A DNA stretch of 7,847 bases, taken from NCBI GenBank assembly GCA_003170035.1, contig PMZX01000248.1:13297-21143 (forward strand), in the 5' to 3' direction. A program made the translations under genes and the position numbers. Positions 1 to 5,647 of the stretch are shown one piece after another. This stretch comes from Myxococcales bacterium (GTDB taxonomy: Bacteria; Myxococcota_A; Polyangia; Fen-1088). The notes under the pieces were generated by a model, which was given only the letters and a program-made list of their open reading frames with translations, was not told where the DNA came from and searched no databases. Positions within the stretch are counted from its first letter, which is position 1. Every line of letters begins with the position of its first letter.

Positions 1-87
1 GCGCTCGGCCTCGCCAAACCGCGTTGGTGCGCGGCGAGCAAAGCCGGCGGGCTCCCCACGCGAGCGGCCGGCCACGACCACGGTCAC
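1..87 (-). CDS. Possible 5' fragment of a leftward gene, unidentified
   Basis: On the minus strand a GTG at 85-87 opens a frame that stays open to the window edge (29 codons). An AGAGGG Shine-Dalgarno-like sequence lies at 96-101, 8 bases upstream of it. The product would begin VTVVVAGRSRGE and I do not recognise it. The evidence is weak, because the opposite strand also has an open frame (1-162, plus) with high G/C at third positions, ending in TAG at 160-162; its peptide contains HDHGHVYDPLR and matches nothing I know. At most one of the two is likely to be real. The minus-strand reading is slightly preferred for its ribosome binding site. Confidence 0.2.
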   Translation of the reverse strand, partial: MTVVVAGRSRGEPAGFARRAPTRFGEAER

Positions 88-110
88 GTCTACGACCCTC
101 TGCGGCTATC

Positions 111-137
111 GGGGGACCAGGGAGAGCGCTGGCCCCC
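111..137. other. GC-rich hairpin
   Basis: GGGGG (111-115) and CCAG (117-120) pair with CTGG (129-132) and CCCCC (133-137). This gives a 9-bp stem with one bulged A and an 8-base loop. There is no following T-run, so it is not a typical intrinsic terminator. It could end a transcript entering from the left, or belong to the leader of a divergent gene. Confidence 0.4.
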
Positions 138-165
138 TGTCAATCGGCTGAGAATTAGGTAGTAT
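137..165 (+). promoter_or_regulatory. Candidate sigma70-type promoter for the YkvA-like gene
   Basis: A -35-like CTGTCA (137-142) and a -10-like TAGTAT (160-165) are separated by 17 bases. Each matches the sigma70 consensus at 4 of 6 positions. Transcription would start near 171-172, leaving a leader of about 70 bases before the ATG at 242. This is inference from pattern alone. Confidence 0.25.
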
Positions 166-241
166 GCCCCCCTGTTGACCGCTATCAGGTCCGACCGGGC
201 CTGGCCCACGAACCCCAAGAACCCCCTGCCCCCTGACGACA

Positions 242-832
242 ATGGAGAAGGACCTAGAGCGCAGTTTTCTCGAGACGATTGCGCGGGCCCTGGTTTCGCT
301 CCCCTTCGATCTTAAGATCCTGCTCGAAGCGGTGTCCGACCCTGACTTGGACCACGGCGCGCGTGAACTCGCGGCGGCTGCGGTCGTGTACATCATCGCG
401 CCTCGCGATGGGAACGTCGAACCCTACCTCCGACACAGCGAGGACGTGTTGGTCCTTCGCCTGGCCCTGCGCCAGATTCTGCAAGACGGGGGTGAAGGGG
501 CGCCGGCGTTCCGAGAGCGCTTCGCCGAAGATCTCAGCCGCCTGGGCCAGGAGCTGGATCTGCTCGATGGGGCCTGCGGCAAGGACCTGGTCGCCTGGCT
601 CGCAAGCCGCTGGCCGGTTTTGCGCAAGGCCGTCTACGCACGCAAGAAGATTCCCATGTTCGTCGACGATGAGGAAGTCGGCACGCTCCTCTACGACGAA
701 GGAATGAAATTCGGCACCAACTACCCGATCAGCGAGAAGAGCCTGGAGGGACGGCTCAAGCAAGCCCAGCCTATCCTGGACCACCTGCAGCGGAAGTGGG
801 ATCAGGACAAGAAGAAGATCACCCCACACTAG
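242..832 (+). CDS. YkvA/DUF1232-like protein
   Basis: A 196-residue protein, mainly helical and without a signal peptide. Residues about 41-80 form an Ala-rich segment (AAAAVVYIIAP, then D56, and E67-D68 before LVLRLAL). This resembles the DUF1232/YkvA pattern of a hydrophobic helix, a Pro-Asp turn, an acidic pair and a second helix. Residues 81-196 are charged and resemble nothing I can name; the C-terminus is Lys-rich. ATG 242 is the first ATG after an in-frame stop at 176-178. No clear Shine-Dalgarno sequence precedes it, and a CTG at 233 is the only other nearby choice. The stop lies 13 bases before the next gene, suggesting co-transcription. The biochemical role of DUF1232 proteins is not established. 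The family call is moderate; the coding call is strong. Confidence 0.6.
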   Translation: MEKDLERSFLETIARALVSLPFDLKILLEAVSDPDLDHGARELAAAAVVYIIAPRDGNVEPYLRHSEDVLVLRLALRQILQDGGEGAPAFRERFAEDLSRLGQELDLLDGACGKDLVAWLASRWPVLRKAVYARKKIPMFVDDEEVGTLLYDEGMKFGTNYPISEKSLEGRLKQAQPILDHLQRKWDQDKKKITPH

Positions 833-845
833 GATTGAAACCTAG
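829..845 (+). promoter_or_regulatory. Small stem-loop spanning a stop codon and the next gene's start region
   Basis: CTAGG (829-833) pairs with CCTAG (841-845) around a 7-base A-rich loop. The stem includes the TAG stop of the upstream gene and ends at the base before the next ATG (846). The weak AGGA at 831-834 lies partly inside it. Ribosomes terminating at 830-832 would melt the stem, so it could couple translation of the two genes. A 5-bp stem can also occur by chance. Confidence 0.3.
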
Positions 846-1781
846 ATGGCGCGAAGTTCCGAGGTCGTGCCGTTTGGCGCCACTCCTGCGGCAGTCCTCG
901 ATGTCGCCTGCCGCCTGGCCGAGAGCGGAGGGTCACTTCCGAACGAACTCACTGAGGCAGCGCGGGCAGTGGCGGGCGAGATTGGATCGTTCGCGCCCGA
1001 CGATGTACGCAACGCTCTTGAGAAGCTCATCACAGCCCCGCACGCCGACGACGGCCTGCAATGGCTGCATGAGTCCGGCGTGCTCCAGCAGGTGCTGCCC
1101 GAGTTGGACGCCACGGTGGACTTTTCGCAAGAGGCAGGGCGCCGGCACAAAGACGTCTGGGAGCACACCAAGCAGGTGGTCCTGCAGTCGCCTGCGCAGC
1201 CCCTCGTGCGCTGGGCCGCCCTGCTGCACGACATCGGCAAGGTGTCCACCCGGGTCATGCTGAGCGACGGCAAGGTGACCTTCCATCGCCACGCCGAGGT
1301 GGGCGCCCGCCTGTTCGACACTGTGGCCCGCCGACTGGGCTTCTCCCGCTCCGATCGCAAGCGCATCCGTTTCCTCATCGTCAACCACTTGCGCGCCAAT
1401 GCCTACGAGTCGGAGTGGACCGACGCAGCCGTGCGCCGGTTTGACCACGAGATGGGAGACGCGCTCGCCGAGCTCATCGAGCTGTCACGGGCCGATGTCA
1501 CCTCGGCGCGGCCGGGGCGGCGCCAGGAAGCGGCACTCAACATCGAGGCGCTGTTGCAGCGAATCGCGGTCGTGCGCGAGCTCGATGCCCGCGTGCCACC
1601 CCTGCCACCGGGAGTGGGCAACGCCATCATGGAGGCCTTCGGTATTCCGCCATCGCGCCGGGTGGGCGAGTTGCGCAAGCTGTGCGAAGACGCCATCGAG
1701 CGCGGCGAGCTCCTCGAAAGACAGCCAGTGGAGTACTACGTCGAGTTCCTGAGACGGCAAGGAATGCAGGCCGGGCCGTAG
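846..1781 (+). CDS. Headless CCA-adding-enzyme-like HD protein
   Basis: A 311-residue protein that aligns by eye with the C-terminal two thirds of bacterial CCA-adding enzymes/poly(A) polymerases. Residues about 14-60 match the neck plus RNA-binding start (family pattern RLLRAVRFA...IRDELxKLL; here AAVLDVACRLAE...VRNALEKLI). Residues about 65-90 match the second RNA-binding segment, ending in VLPEL. Residues about 100-190 are an HD domain with H107, H128-D129, HRHAEVG and NHLR. The nucleotidyltransferase head with its GSxxD and DxD motifs is absent, and the neck arginines of the family are replaced. ATG 846 is preceded directly by an in-frame TAG (843-845), so the head is not simply missed by a late start choice. 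It is likely a metal-dependent phosphohydrolase acting on RNA or nucleotides; the substrate is unknown. It is unlikely to add CCA. Confidence 0.8.
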   Translation: MARSSEVVPFGATPAAVLDVACRLAESGGSLPNELTEAARAVAGEIGSFAPDDVRNALEKLITAPHADDGLQWLHESGVLQQVLPELDATVDFSQEAGRRHKDVWEHTKQVVLQSPAQPLVRWAALLHDIGKVSTRVMLSDGKVTFHRHAEVGARLFDTVARRLGFSRSDRKRIRFLIVNHLRANAYESEWTDAAVRRFDHEMGDALAELIELSRADVTSARPGRRQEAALNIEALLQRIAVVRELDARVPPLPPGVGNAIMEAFGIPPSRRVGELRKLCEDAIERGELLERQPVEYYVEFLRRQGMQAGP

Positions 1782-2019
1782 GACGAACCGATTTCCTATT
1801 CGCTGCACGAGCCAACCGTTTCGGCTGAGTCGGCCGAAGTGATCGGAGAACAGTCTTGTCATTGCGGTGCTACATGCCTCGCACCAACTATTCGTGATCG
1901 GCTCCGGTGGGCGATCATTGTGGTTCAGCAAGCAGTCGTCCGCACGACCTGTTTCTCGACGAATTCCCATGCCGTCAGATCTCCCTGGCGCACGGGCGCC
2001 GGCTATGCCAAAAGGAAGG
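1782..2019. other. Gene-free stretch with several hairpins
   Basis: No convincing gene lies between the HD protein and the SRP RNA; open frames here lack recognisable protein sequence. Three inverted repeats stand out. TTCGGC (1820-1825) pairs with GCCGAA (1833-1838), extendable with wobbles to 1817-1841, and is a possible transcription end for the HD gene but has no T-run. GGTGC (1866-1870) pairs with GCACC (1881-1885). TGATCG (1895-1900) pairs with CGATCA (1912-1917). No tRNA-like T-arm was seen. The promoter of the SRP RNA should lie at the right end; a poor -10-like TATGCC (2004-2009) is the only candidate. Confidence 0.4.
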
Positions 2020-2106
<87 letters not shown>

Positions 2107-2111
2107 TGTGT

Positions 2112-2125
2112 CGTTCCCGGGAACG
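2112..2125. promoter_or_regulatory. Perfect 14-bp palindrome
   Basis: CGTTCCCGGGAACG reads the same on both strands. It sits 5 bases after the SRP RNA T-run and about 95 bases before the yggX -10 element. With no loop it is a better candidate for a dimeric repressor site than for an RNA hairpin. I do not recognise it as the site of a named regulator. Confidence 0.35.
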
Positions 2126-2217
2126 GAAAGCCGGCACAGCAACGGCCGGGCGGCGGCCACGGCGACAGGCTGCACGCCGAACGGCGGAGGGGCAATAGGG
2201 ACGGTGGGGGACGATGG

Positions 2218-2226
2218 TGCTAGAAT
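2218..2226 (+). promoter_or_regulatory. Extended -10 promoter for yggX
   Basis: TGCTAGAAT fits the extended -10 pattern TGnTATAAT with one mismatch in the hexamer. No good -35 hexamer is found 17 bases upstream, which is common when the extended -10 is present. Transcription would start near 2233, leaving a leader of about 22 bases before the ATG at 2255. Confidence 0.45.
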
Positions 2227-2254
2227 AGGTGCCTCTGGACACGAGTCGGAGCCA

Positions 2255-2527
2255 ATGCCTCGCATGGTCAAATGTGCAAGACTCGGGCAGGAACTGCCCG
2301 GGGTGGCCTACAAGCCGTTCAACAACGAGCTGGGGCAAAAGATCTACGACCACGTCTCGCAACAAGCGTGGATGGACTGGCTCGAATACTCAAAGCGAAT
2401 CGTCAACGAGTTCCGGCTCGACCTGACCTCGCCCGTGGGGCAGCAGGTTCTACTCGAACAGGCCGAGCAGTTCTTCTTCGGTGCGGGAGGCCTCAACCCG
2501 CCCGAGTTCGTGGCACCCAAGTCGTGA
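2255..2527 (+). CDS. yggX: Fe(II) trafficking protein, YggX family
   Basis: A 90-residue cytoplasmic protein of family length (E. coli YggX has 91). It matches the family throughout: Cys7 near the N-terminus, then a Pro-x-Asn-x-ELGQKIYDHVSQQAW stretch, W-x-x-W-type spacing, IVNEFRLDL, and a C-terminal LLEQAEQFFF. YggX proteins are linked to iron handling and to protection of Fe-S clusters and DNA from oxidative damage. ATG 2255 is chosen because it places the conserved Cys at position 7, as in E. coli. GGAG at 2248-2251 is rather close to it; the ATG at 2264 is the alternative. The frame is open further upstream, but that part overlaps the SRP RNA and has no family similarity. The gene stops 9 bases before the next one, in the same frame. 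Confidence 0.92.
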   Translation: MPRMVKCARLGQELPGVAYKPFNNELGQKIYDHVSQQAWMDWLEYSKRIVNEFRLDLTSPVGQQVLLEQAEQFFFGAGGLNPPEFVAPKS

Positions 2528-2536
2528 CAGCTCGCC

Positions 2537-3397
2537 ATGCCTGACGACAAGGGGCGCCGCACCACGGGAGCCATTCCCATAGCCAGCGAGCAGCCCGCGC
2601 GGCGGCCGACCAGCTCCTTTTTCGTGACCGAAGGTGGTTCGTCGCGCCCTGACCTGCAGCCGCGCGAGCCCCGCATGGACGTGAGCGTACCGGTCAAGGT
2701 TCGCTACGAAAGCATCCTCGATTTTCACGAGACCCAGTCGGTCAACATCAGCCGTTCCGGCATGTTCCTGTCGTGCGCTGATCCGCGGCCGGTGGGCACC
2801 GTCATCGATTTCGAGCTGGCGCTGTCCGATGGCCTGTCGCTGCTCCGGGGCAAGGGTGAGGTCGTGCGTGTGACTGGATCGCCCGTCGCGGGCATGGGCG
2901 TTCGCTTCCGTGAGCTCGACGAGGAAGCACGCCGATTCCTGGATCGCATCGCCCAGGTGAACGAGACGGAAGGACGATCGCCGGCGGTGTCGCTCGACTT
3001 TGCCAGTCAGCCCACGGGACCGCCATCAGCCAGCCCCACAGGGTCCTCCCGATACGGCCTCTTGCGCGGCGCCACCACGCTGCAACCCGGCCTGTTGGTC
3101 AGCGGGCGCGACCTGCATGTCAAGCTCACGCCCGCGACCGTCGGCTACTTCACCAACAACCCCCTGCTCAACATCCGCCTGGGCGGGTTCGTGGTCCCTT
3201 CCGACGAGAACGTGCCCCTGGGCGCAGTTTTCGAGGTGGTGATCGAGAGTTTCGAGGGTCATGCGCTGTTTGCCGGCAAAGGCAAGGTGGTGGCCAAACA
3301 AGAACACCGACTCGGAGTTCGCCTTTCCGACGCGGACAAGGCCGTACTCGCGCGGCTGCAGGCCGAAGTCACCCGGCTGAGTCCATTCGGTCGATAG
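2537..3397 (+). CDS. Two-domain PilZ protein
   Basis: A 286-residue cytoplasmic protein. Residues 1-40 are a polar, likely disordered leader. Residues about 43-140 form a PilZ beta-barrel with the NxSxxG motif intact (N70, S72, G75). The arginine motif is shifted: R43 and R46 are three apart, rather than the canonical RxxxR. A Pro/Ser/Gly linker follows (about 150-165). Residues about 185-280 look like a second, degenerate PilZ domain (HVKLTP...NIRLGGFVVP), in which the Ser of the motif is Arg. PilZ domains bind cyclic di-GMP; with both motif sets altered, binding is uncertain, and the protein may instead be a protein-interaction adaptor. It is probably co-transcribed with yggX. There is no clear Shine-Dalgarno sequence, so translation may depend on ribosomes finishing yggX. 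Confidence 0.8.
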   Translation: MPDDKGRRTTGAIPIASEQPARRPTSSFFVTEGGSSRPDLQPREPRMDVSVPVKVRYESILDFHETQSVNISRSGMFLSCADPRPVGTVIDFELALSDGLSLLRGKGEVVRVTGSPVAGMGVRFRELDEEARRFLDRIAQVNETEGRSPAVSLDFASQPTGPPSASPTGSSRYGLLRGATTLQPGLLVSGRDLHVKLTPATVGYFTNNPLLNIRLGGFVVPSDENVPLGAVFEVVIESFEGHALFAGKGKVVAKQEHRLGVRLSDADKAVLARLQAEVTRLSPFGR

Positions 3398-3432
3398 GCG
3401 ACTTCTCACTGTCGAACGACGGCCCCGATCGG

Positions 3433-3447
3433 TACACTACAGCCGTG
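3433..3447 (+). promoter_or_regulatory. Candidate leaderless promoter
   Basis: TACACT (3433-3438) fits TAnnnT and ends 6 bases before the GTG start at 3445. In high-G+C bacteria this spacing is typical of promoters whose transcript begins at the start codon itself. No Shine-Dalgarno sequence precedes the GTG, which agrees with this. The -35 region is poor. Confidence 0.35.
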
Positions 3448-4410
3448 ACTGCGAAGCCAGCGAACCAAGAAACGCAACGAGACGAAAAGGTCGAAGCCGC
3501 GCGCGGCCGTCTGGCCAGCACCGGACGCAATGATCCGTGCTTTTGCGGCTCCGGCAAGAAATACAAGAAGTGCCATTTGGCCGACGACCAGGCGGTTGCT
3601 TCGGTGCCTCCCCGGGCGCCCGACCCTGACGAGATGCTCGCCGAGGGCTGGCGGCTCGTTGAACAGCGCCGGCCTGCGGCCGCAGAGAGGGAATTCCGCG
3701 CGGCCCTTGCCGTCAAGCCTGACTGGGCGGACGCACTCGTCGCCATCGGCCTGGCGCGCCTGCGATCAGGCGATCAGGATGCTGCGCGCAAGGAGTTCAA
3801 CGAGGCTCTGCGCGTCTCCGAGAAGCTGGCCACCGAGTTGCGCGAGTCGGGGGCCAAGGACGCGTTTTCCCGCAAGGAGGCGCAGGCATACCTTCGCGCC
3901 AGCCACGCTCTCGGGTGCCTGGCCTTCGATCAGGAACGCTACCAGGATGCTCTGGTGGACCTCGAACGAGTGTATGTGGTGGACGAGGGTGCGGTGGGCA
4001 CCGAGGCCCGGCTCATCGCCGGCGCCGCACTCCTCAAGCTCAAGCGGCCGGCCGACGCCGTGCAAGTACTGGAGGTGGCCAGCAAGTCAGAGGCCGGGGC
4101 AGGCCGCGCTTTGCTGAGCCTGGGTCTGGCCTGCTTCGCCTCAGGCGACCGGCCTGCAGCCCAGGCCGCGATCCTCAAGGCTCTCGACGCCAATTCCCAC
4201 TTCGGCACGGCGCTTGTTGGCCGGATCCCCGCCCGCGCGGCCAACCTGGGCGCAGCCACGGCCGGTAGCCGCGAGGAGGCCGTGGGCTACGCGCAGACCT
4301 TCGGTGATGCGTGGGACGAAGGGGCCAAGAGCTTCCTCAAGGAGATTCTGGCTGGCCGGTCTGCGGACGCCAGCAAGGCCAGTGGCGCAGCCAGCGCACC
4401 GACGGAGTAG
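3445..4410 (+). CDS. SEC-C zinc-motif TPR protein
   Basis: A 321-residue protein. Residues 28-44 form a SEC-C metal-binding motif, with C32, C34, C43 and H44 in the CxCx8CH pattern also found at the C-terminus of SecA, where it binds zinc and helps contact SecB and ribosomes. Residues about 57-265 are TPR-type helical repeats (for example residues starting EGWRLVEQ, ADALVAIGLARL, ALGCLAFDQERYQDAL and ALLSLGLACFASGD), a protein-binding scaffold. The C-terminus (NSHFGTALVGRIP ... EEAVGYAQTFGDAWDEG) resembles the conserved tail of other SEC-C/TPR proteins. GTG 3445 is chosen because no ATG occurs before the motif and it fits the promoter spacing. It heads a three-gene set, with the next ATG 5 bases after its stop. 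The partner is unknown. Confidence 0.82.
   Translation: MTAKPANQETQRDEKVEAARGRLASTGRNDPCFCGSGKKYKKCHLADDQAVASVPPRAPDPDEMLAEGWRLVEQRRPAAAEREFRAALAVKPDWADALVAIGLARLRSGDQDAARKEFNEALRVSEKLATELRESGAKDAFSRKEAQAYLRASHALGCLAFDQERYQDALVDLERVYVVDEGAVGTEARLIAGAALLKLKRPADAVQVLEVASKSEAGAGRALLSLGLACFASGDRPAAQAAILKALDANSHFGTALVGRIPARAANLGAATAGSREEAVGYAQTFGDAWDEGAKSFLKEILAGRSADASKASGAASAPTE
4404..4407 (+). promoter_or_regulatory. Shine-Dalgarno site inside the end of the SEC-C gene
   Basis: GGAG lies 8 bases before the ATG at 4416, inside the last codons of the SEC-C gene. It decides in favour of ATG 4416 over the GTG at 4410-4412 and over an upstream extension of the frame. Confidence 0.5.
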
Positions 4411-4415
4411 TGCAG

Positions 4416-4796
4416 ATGTCCCCCAAAGTTCCTGGCTCGCCAGTCCAGCAAGAACGTCGCGCCTCGCGACGCAGCCCGATCCAGGTACGGCTGCAGCTTG
4501 CCGACATGGTCAGCAGTCTCTTGGGCCGCAGCGTGGACGTGAGCCGGGGCGGCCTCTTCGTCGCGTGCCCTGAATGCCGACGGGTGGGTACCTTGCTGCG
4601 CGTGCGCGTGCTCGGCCCGCGCGGCGACGCGGTGTTTGCCGTGGGCGTGGTCGTGCGCTGTTTCTCCGACCTGGAAGGCAGCCACGAGGGCACCTTGTCG
4701 CCGGGCATGGCCATCGCCCTGACCTCGACCAGCGAGGCCTGGGATCGTTTCTGGGAGGACGTCAGCACGACCGAGGGCGACGAGGACGAGCCGTGA
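4416..4796 (+). CDS. Single-domain PilZ protein, c-di-GMP receptor candidate
   Basis: A 126-residue cytoplasmic protein made of one PilZ domain with a short tail. Both binding motifs are complete: the arginine motif RxxxR (R15 and R19 in ERRASRR) and DxSxxG (D41, S43, G46 in DVSRGGLF). Beta strands follow (GTLLRVRVLGP, AVFAVGVVVRCF), and the domain ends in a short acidic tail (EGDEDEP). This is the best c-di-GMP-binding candidate in the window. The frame is open upstream to 4311, but that part overlaps the SEC-C gene and is unlike PilZ. The gene lies 5 bases after the SEC-C stop and overlaps the next gene by 4 bases (GTGA), so translational coupling in both directions is likely. Its target is not visible in the sequence; the neighbours suggest translation. 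Confidence 0.85.
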   Translation: MSPKVPGSPVQQERRASRRSPIQVRLQLADMVSSLLGRSVDVSRGGLFVACPECRRVGTLLRVRVLGPRGDAVFAVGVVVRCFSDLEGSHEGTLSPGMAIALTSTSEAWDRFWEDVSTTEGDEDEP

Positions 4797-5215
4797 GCAG
4801 CGGCTTGTTTCCGGTTTCGTCCGAGAAGGCGAATGCCCTGCGCCTGCGGCTGGCCGCGCTGCAGATCTGGGAAGAGGATCTGGACGAAAGCTTCGTCCGC
4901 TCCGGCGGCAAGGGTGGGCAGAACGTGAACAAGGTGGCGACCTGCGTGGTGCTGGTGCACCGGCCAACCGGAACCTCGGTGAAGTGCCAGCAGGAGCGCA
5001 CCCAGGGACTCAACCGCTACATTGCGCGCAAGTTGCTGGCCGATCGGATCGAGGCCGCGCGGCTGGGCCGGCAGAGCCAGCAACAGCAGGAGACCGAGCG
5101 CATCCGGCGGCAGAAGCGACGCCGCTCGCGCCGGGCCAAGAATCGCATGTTGGCTGACAAGCACGCCCAGGGTGCCAAGAAGGCCCTGCGCGCCGGGGTC
5201 ACCCGAGACGAATAG
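4793..5215 (+). CDS. GGQ release-factor-like protein, ribosome rescue type
   Basis: A 140-residue protein with only the peptidyl-tRNA hydrolysis domain of class I release factors (RF-1 domain). The catalytic GGQ is at residues 41-43 in SGGKGGQNVNK, followed by VVLVHRPTGTSVKCQQERTQ and NRYIARKLL. The C-terminus (about 95-135) is very basic (KRRRSRRAK), like the tail that ArfB places in the empty mRNA channel. The codon-recognition domain of RF1/RF2 is absent. The closest pattern I recall is the 'peptide chain release factor-like' group related to mitochondrial MTRFR/C12orf65; ArfB proper is a less good fit. The likely role is to free stalled peptidyl-tRNA. Start GTG 4793 overlaps the PilZ stop as GTGA. 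It ends 30 bases from the convergent folB. Confidence 0.88.
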   Translation: MSSGLFPVSSEKANALRLRLAALQIWEEDLDESFVRSGGKGGQNVNKVATCVVLVHRPTGTSVKCQQERTQGLNRYIARKLLADRIEAARLGRQSQQQQETERIRRQKRRRSRRAKNRMLADKHAQGAKKALRAGVTRDE

Positions 5216-5245
5216 CCTCTTCGGAGTTGTGGCCGCCCTGACCCG

Positions 5246-5611
5246 TTACCCGCCGGCCGGATACACCATGCGAACCGCCGCATAGGCCGGCTGGCCTGGG
5301 CAGTCGGGTGGGTTGAGCTTGCGCAACTCGAGGCGCAGGGTGACCCCGGCAAAACGCGCCGCGAGCGCATCGATCATGTGGCGAGCCAGGGCTTCCAGAA
5401 GATGGTGGGTCTCGCCTGTCCCGATCCCCACGATGATCTCGGCCACCTGCCGGTAGTCGATGGTGTCGGTCAGGCGGTCGGTGGACTGTGCTGTCTCCAG
5501 CGGCGCATCGATCTCGACGTCCACCTCGAACCGGCGCAAGGACCGACGCTCCGCAGGGATCGCGCCGTGGCGCGCCTCGAAGCTGATCTGAGACAAGACC
5601 AGAGTGGGCAT
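5246..5611 (-). CDS. folB: Dihydroneopterin aldolase
   Basis: A 121-residue protein, the usual length of FolB. It converts 7,8-dihydroneopterin to 6-hydroxymethyl-dihydropterin and glycolaldehyde in folate synthesis, in the cytoplasm as an octamer. Recognisable parts are FEARHG near the start with E21 (equivalent of Glu22), TIDYRQV with Y53, the pterin-binding E73 in LLEALA, and the catalytic K98 in RKLNPP. ATG 5611 is chosen because it gives the canonical short N-terminus; a GTG at 5621-5623 would add four residues. It lies 36 bases after def on the same strand and probably shares its transcript. Other folate genes are not in the window. Confidence 0.93.
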   Translation of the reverse strand: MPTLVLSQISFEARHGAIPAERRSLRRFEVDVEIDAPLETAQSTDRLTDTIDYRQVAEIIVGIGTGETHHLLEALARHMIDALAARFAGVTLRLELRKLNPPDCPGQPAYAAVRMVYPAGG

Positions 5612-5647
5612 CCTATGCCGCACCCTTGCCCACTGCTGCTCCCGCGT

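Noticed and set aside
1..162. Open plus-strand frame ending at TAG 160-162, which could be the tail of an upstream gene
   Set aside because: Third-position G/C is high, but the peptide is unrecognisable, the opposite strand is also open, and the frame runs through the hairpin at 111-137. It cannot be supported as a gene.
1782..2019. tRNA or other stable RNA gene besides the SRP RNA
   Set aside because: No T-arm GGTTCRANNC sequence and no cloverleaf pairing were found on either strand.
4311..4415. Upstream extension of the single PilZ frame
   Set aside because: It lies inside the SEC-C gene and does not resemble PilZ sequence; GGAG at 4404-4407 supports the ATG at 4416.
5216..5245. Bidirectional terminator between the convergent GGQ factor and folB genes
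   Set aside because: The 30 bases contain no stem of useful length and no T- or A-run at either side.
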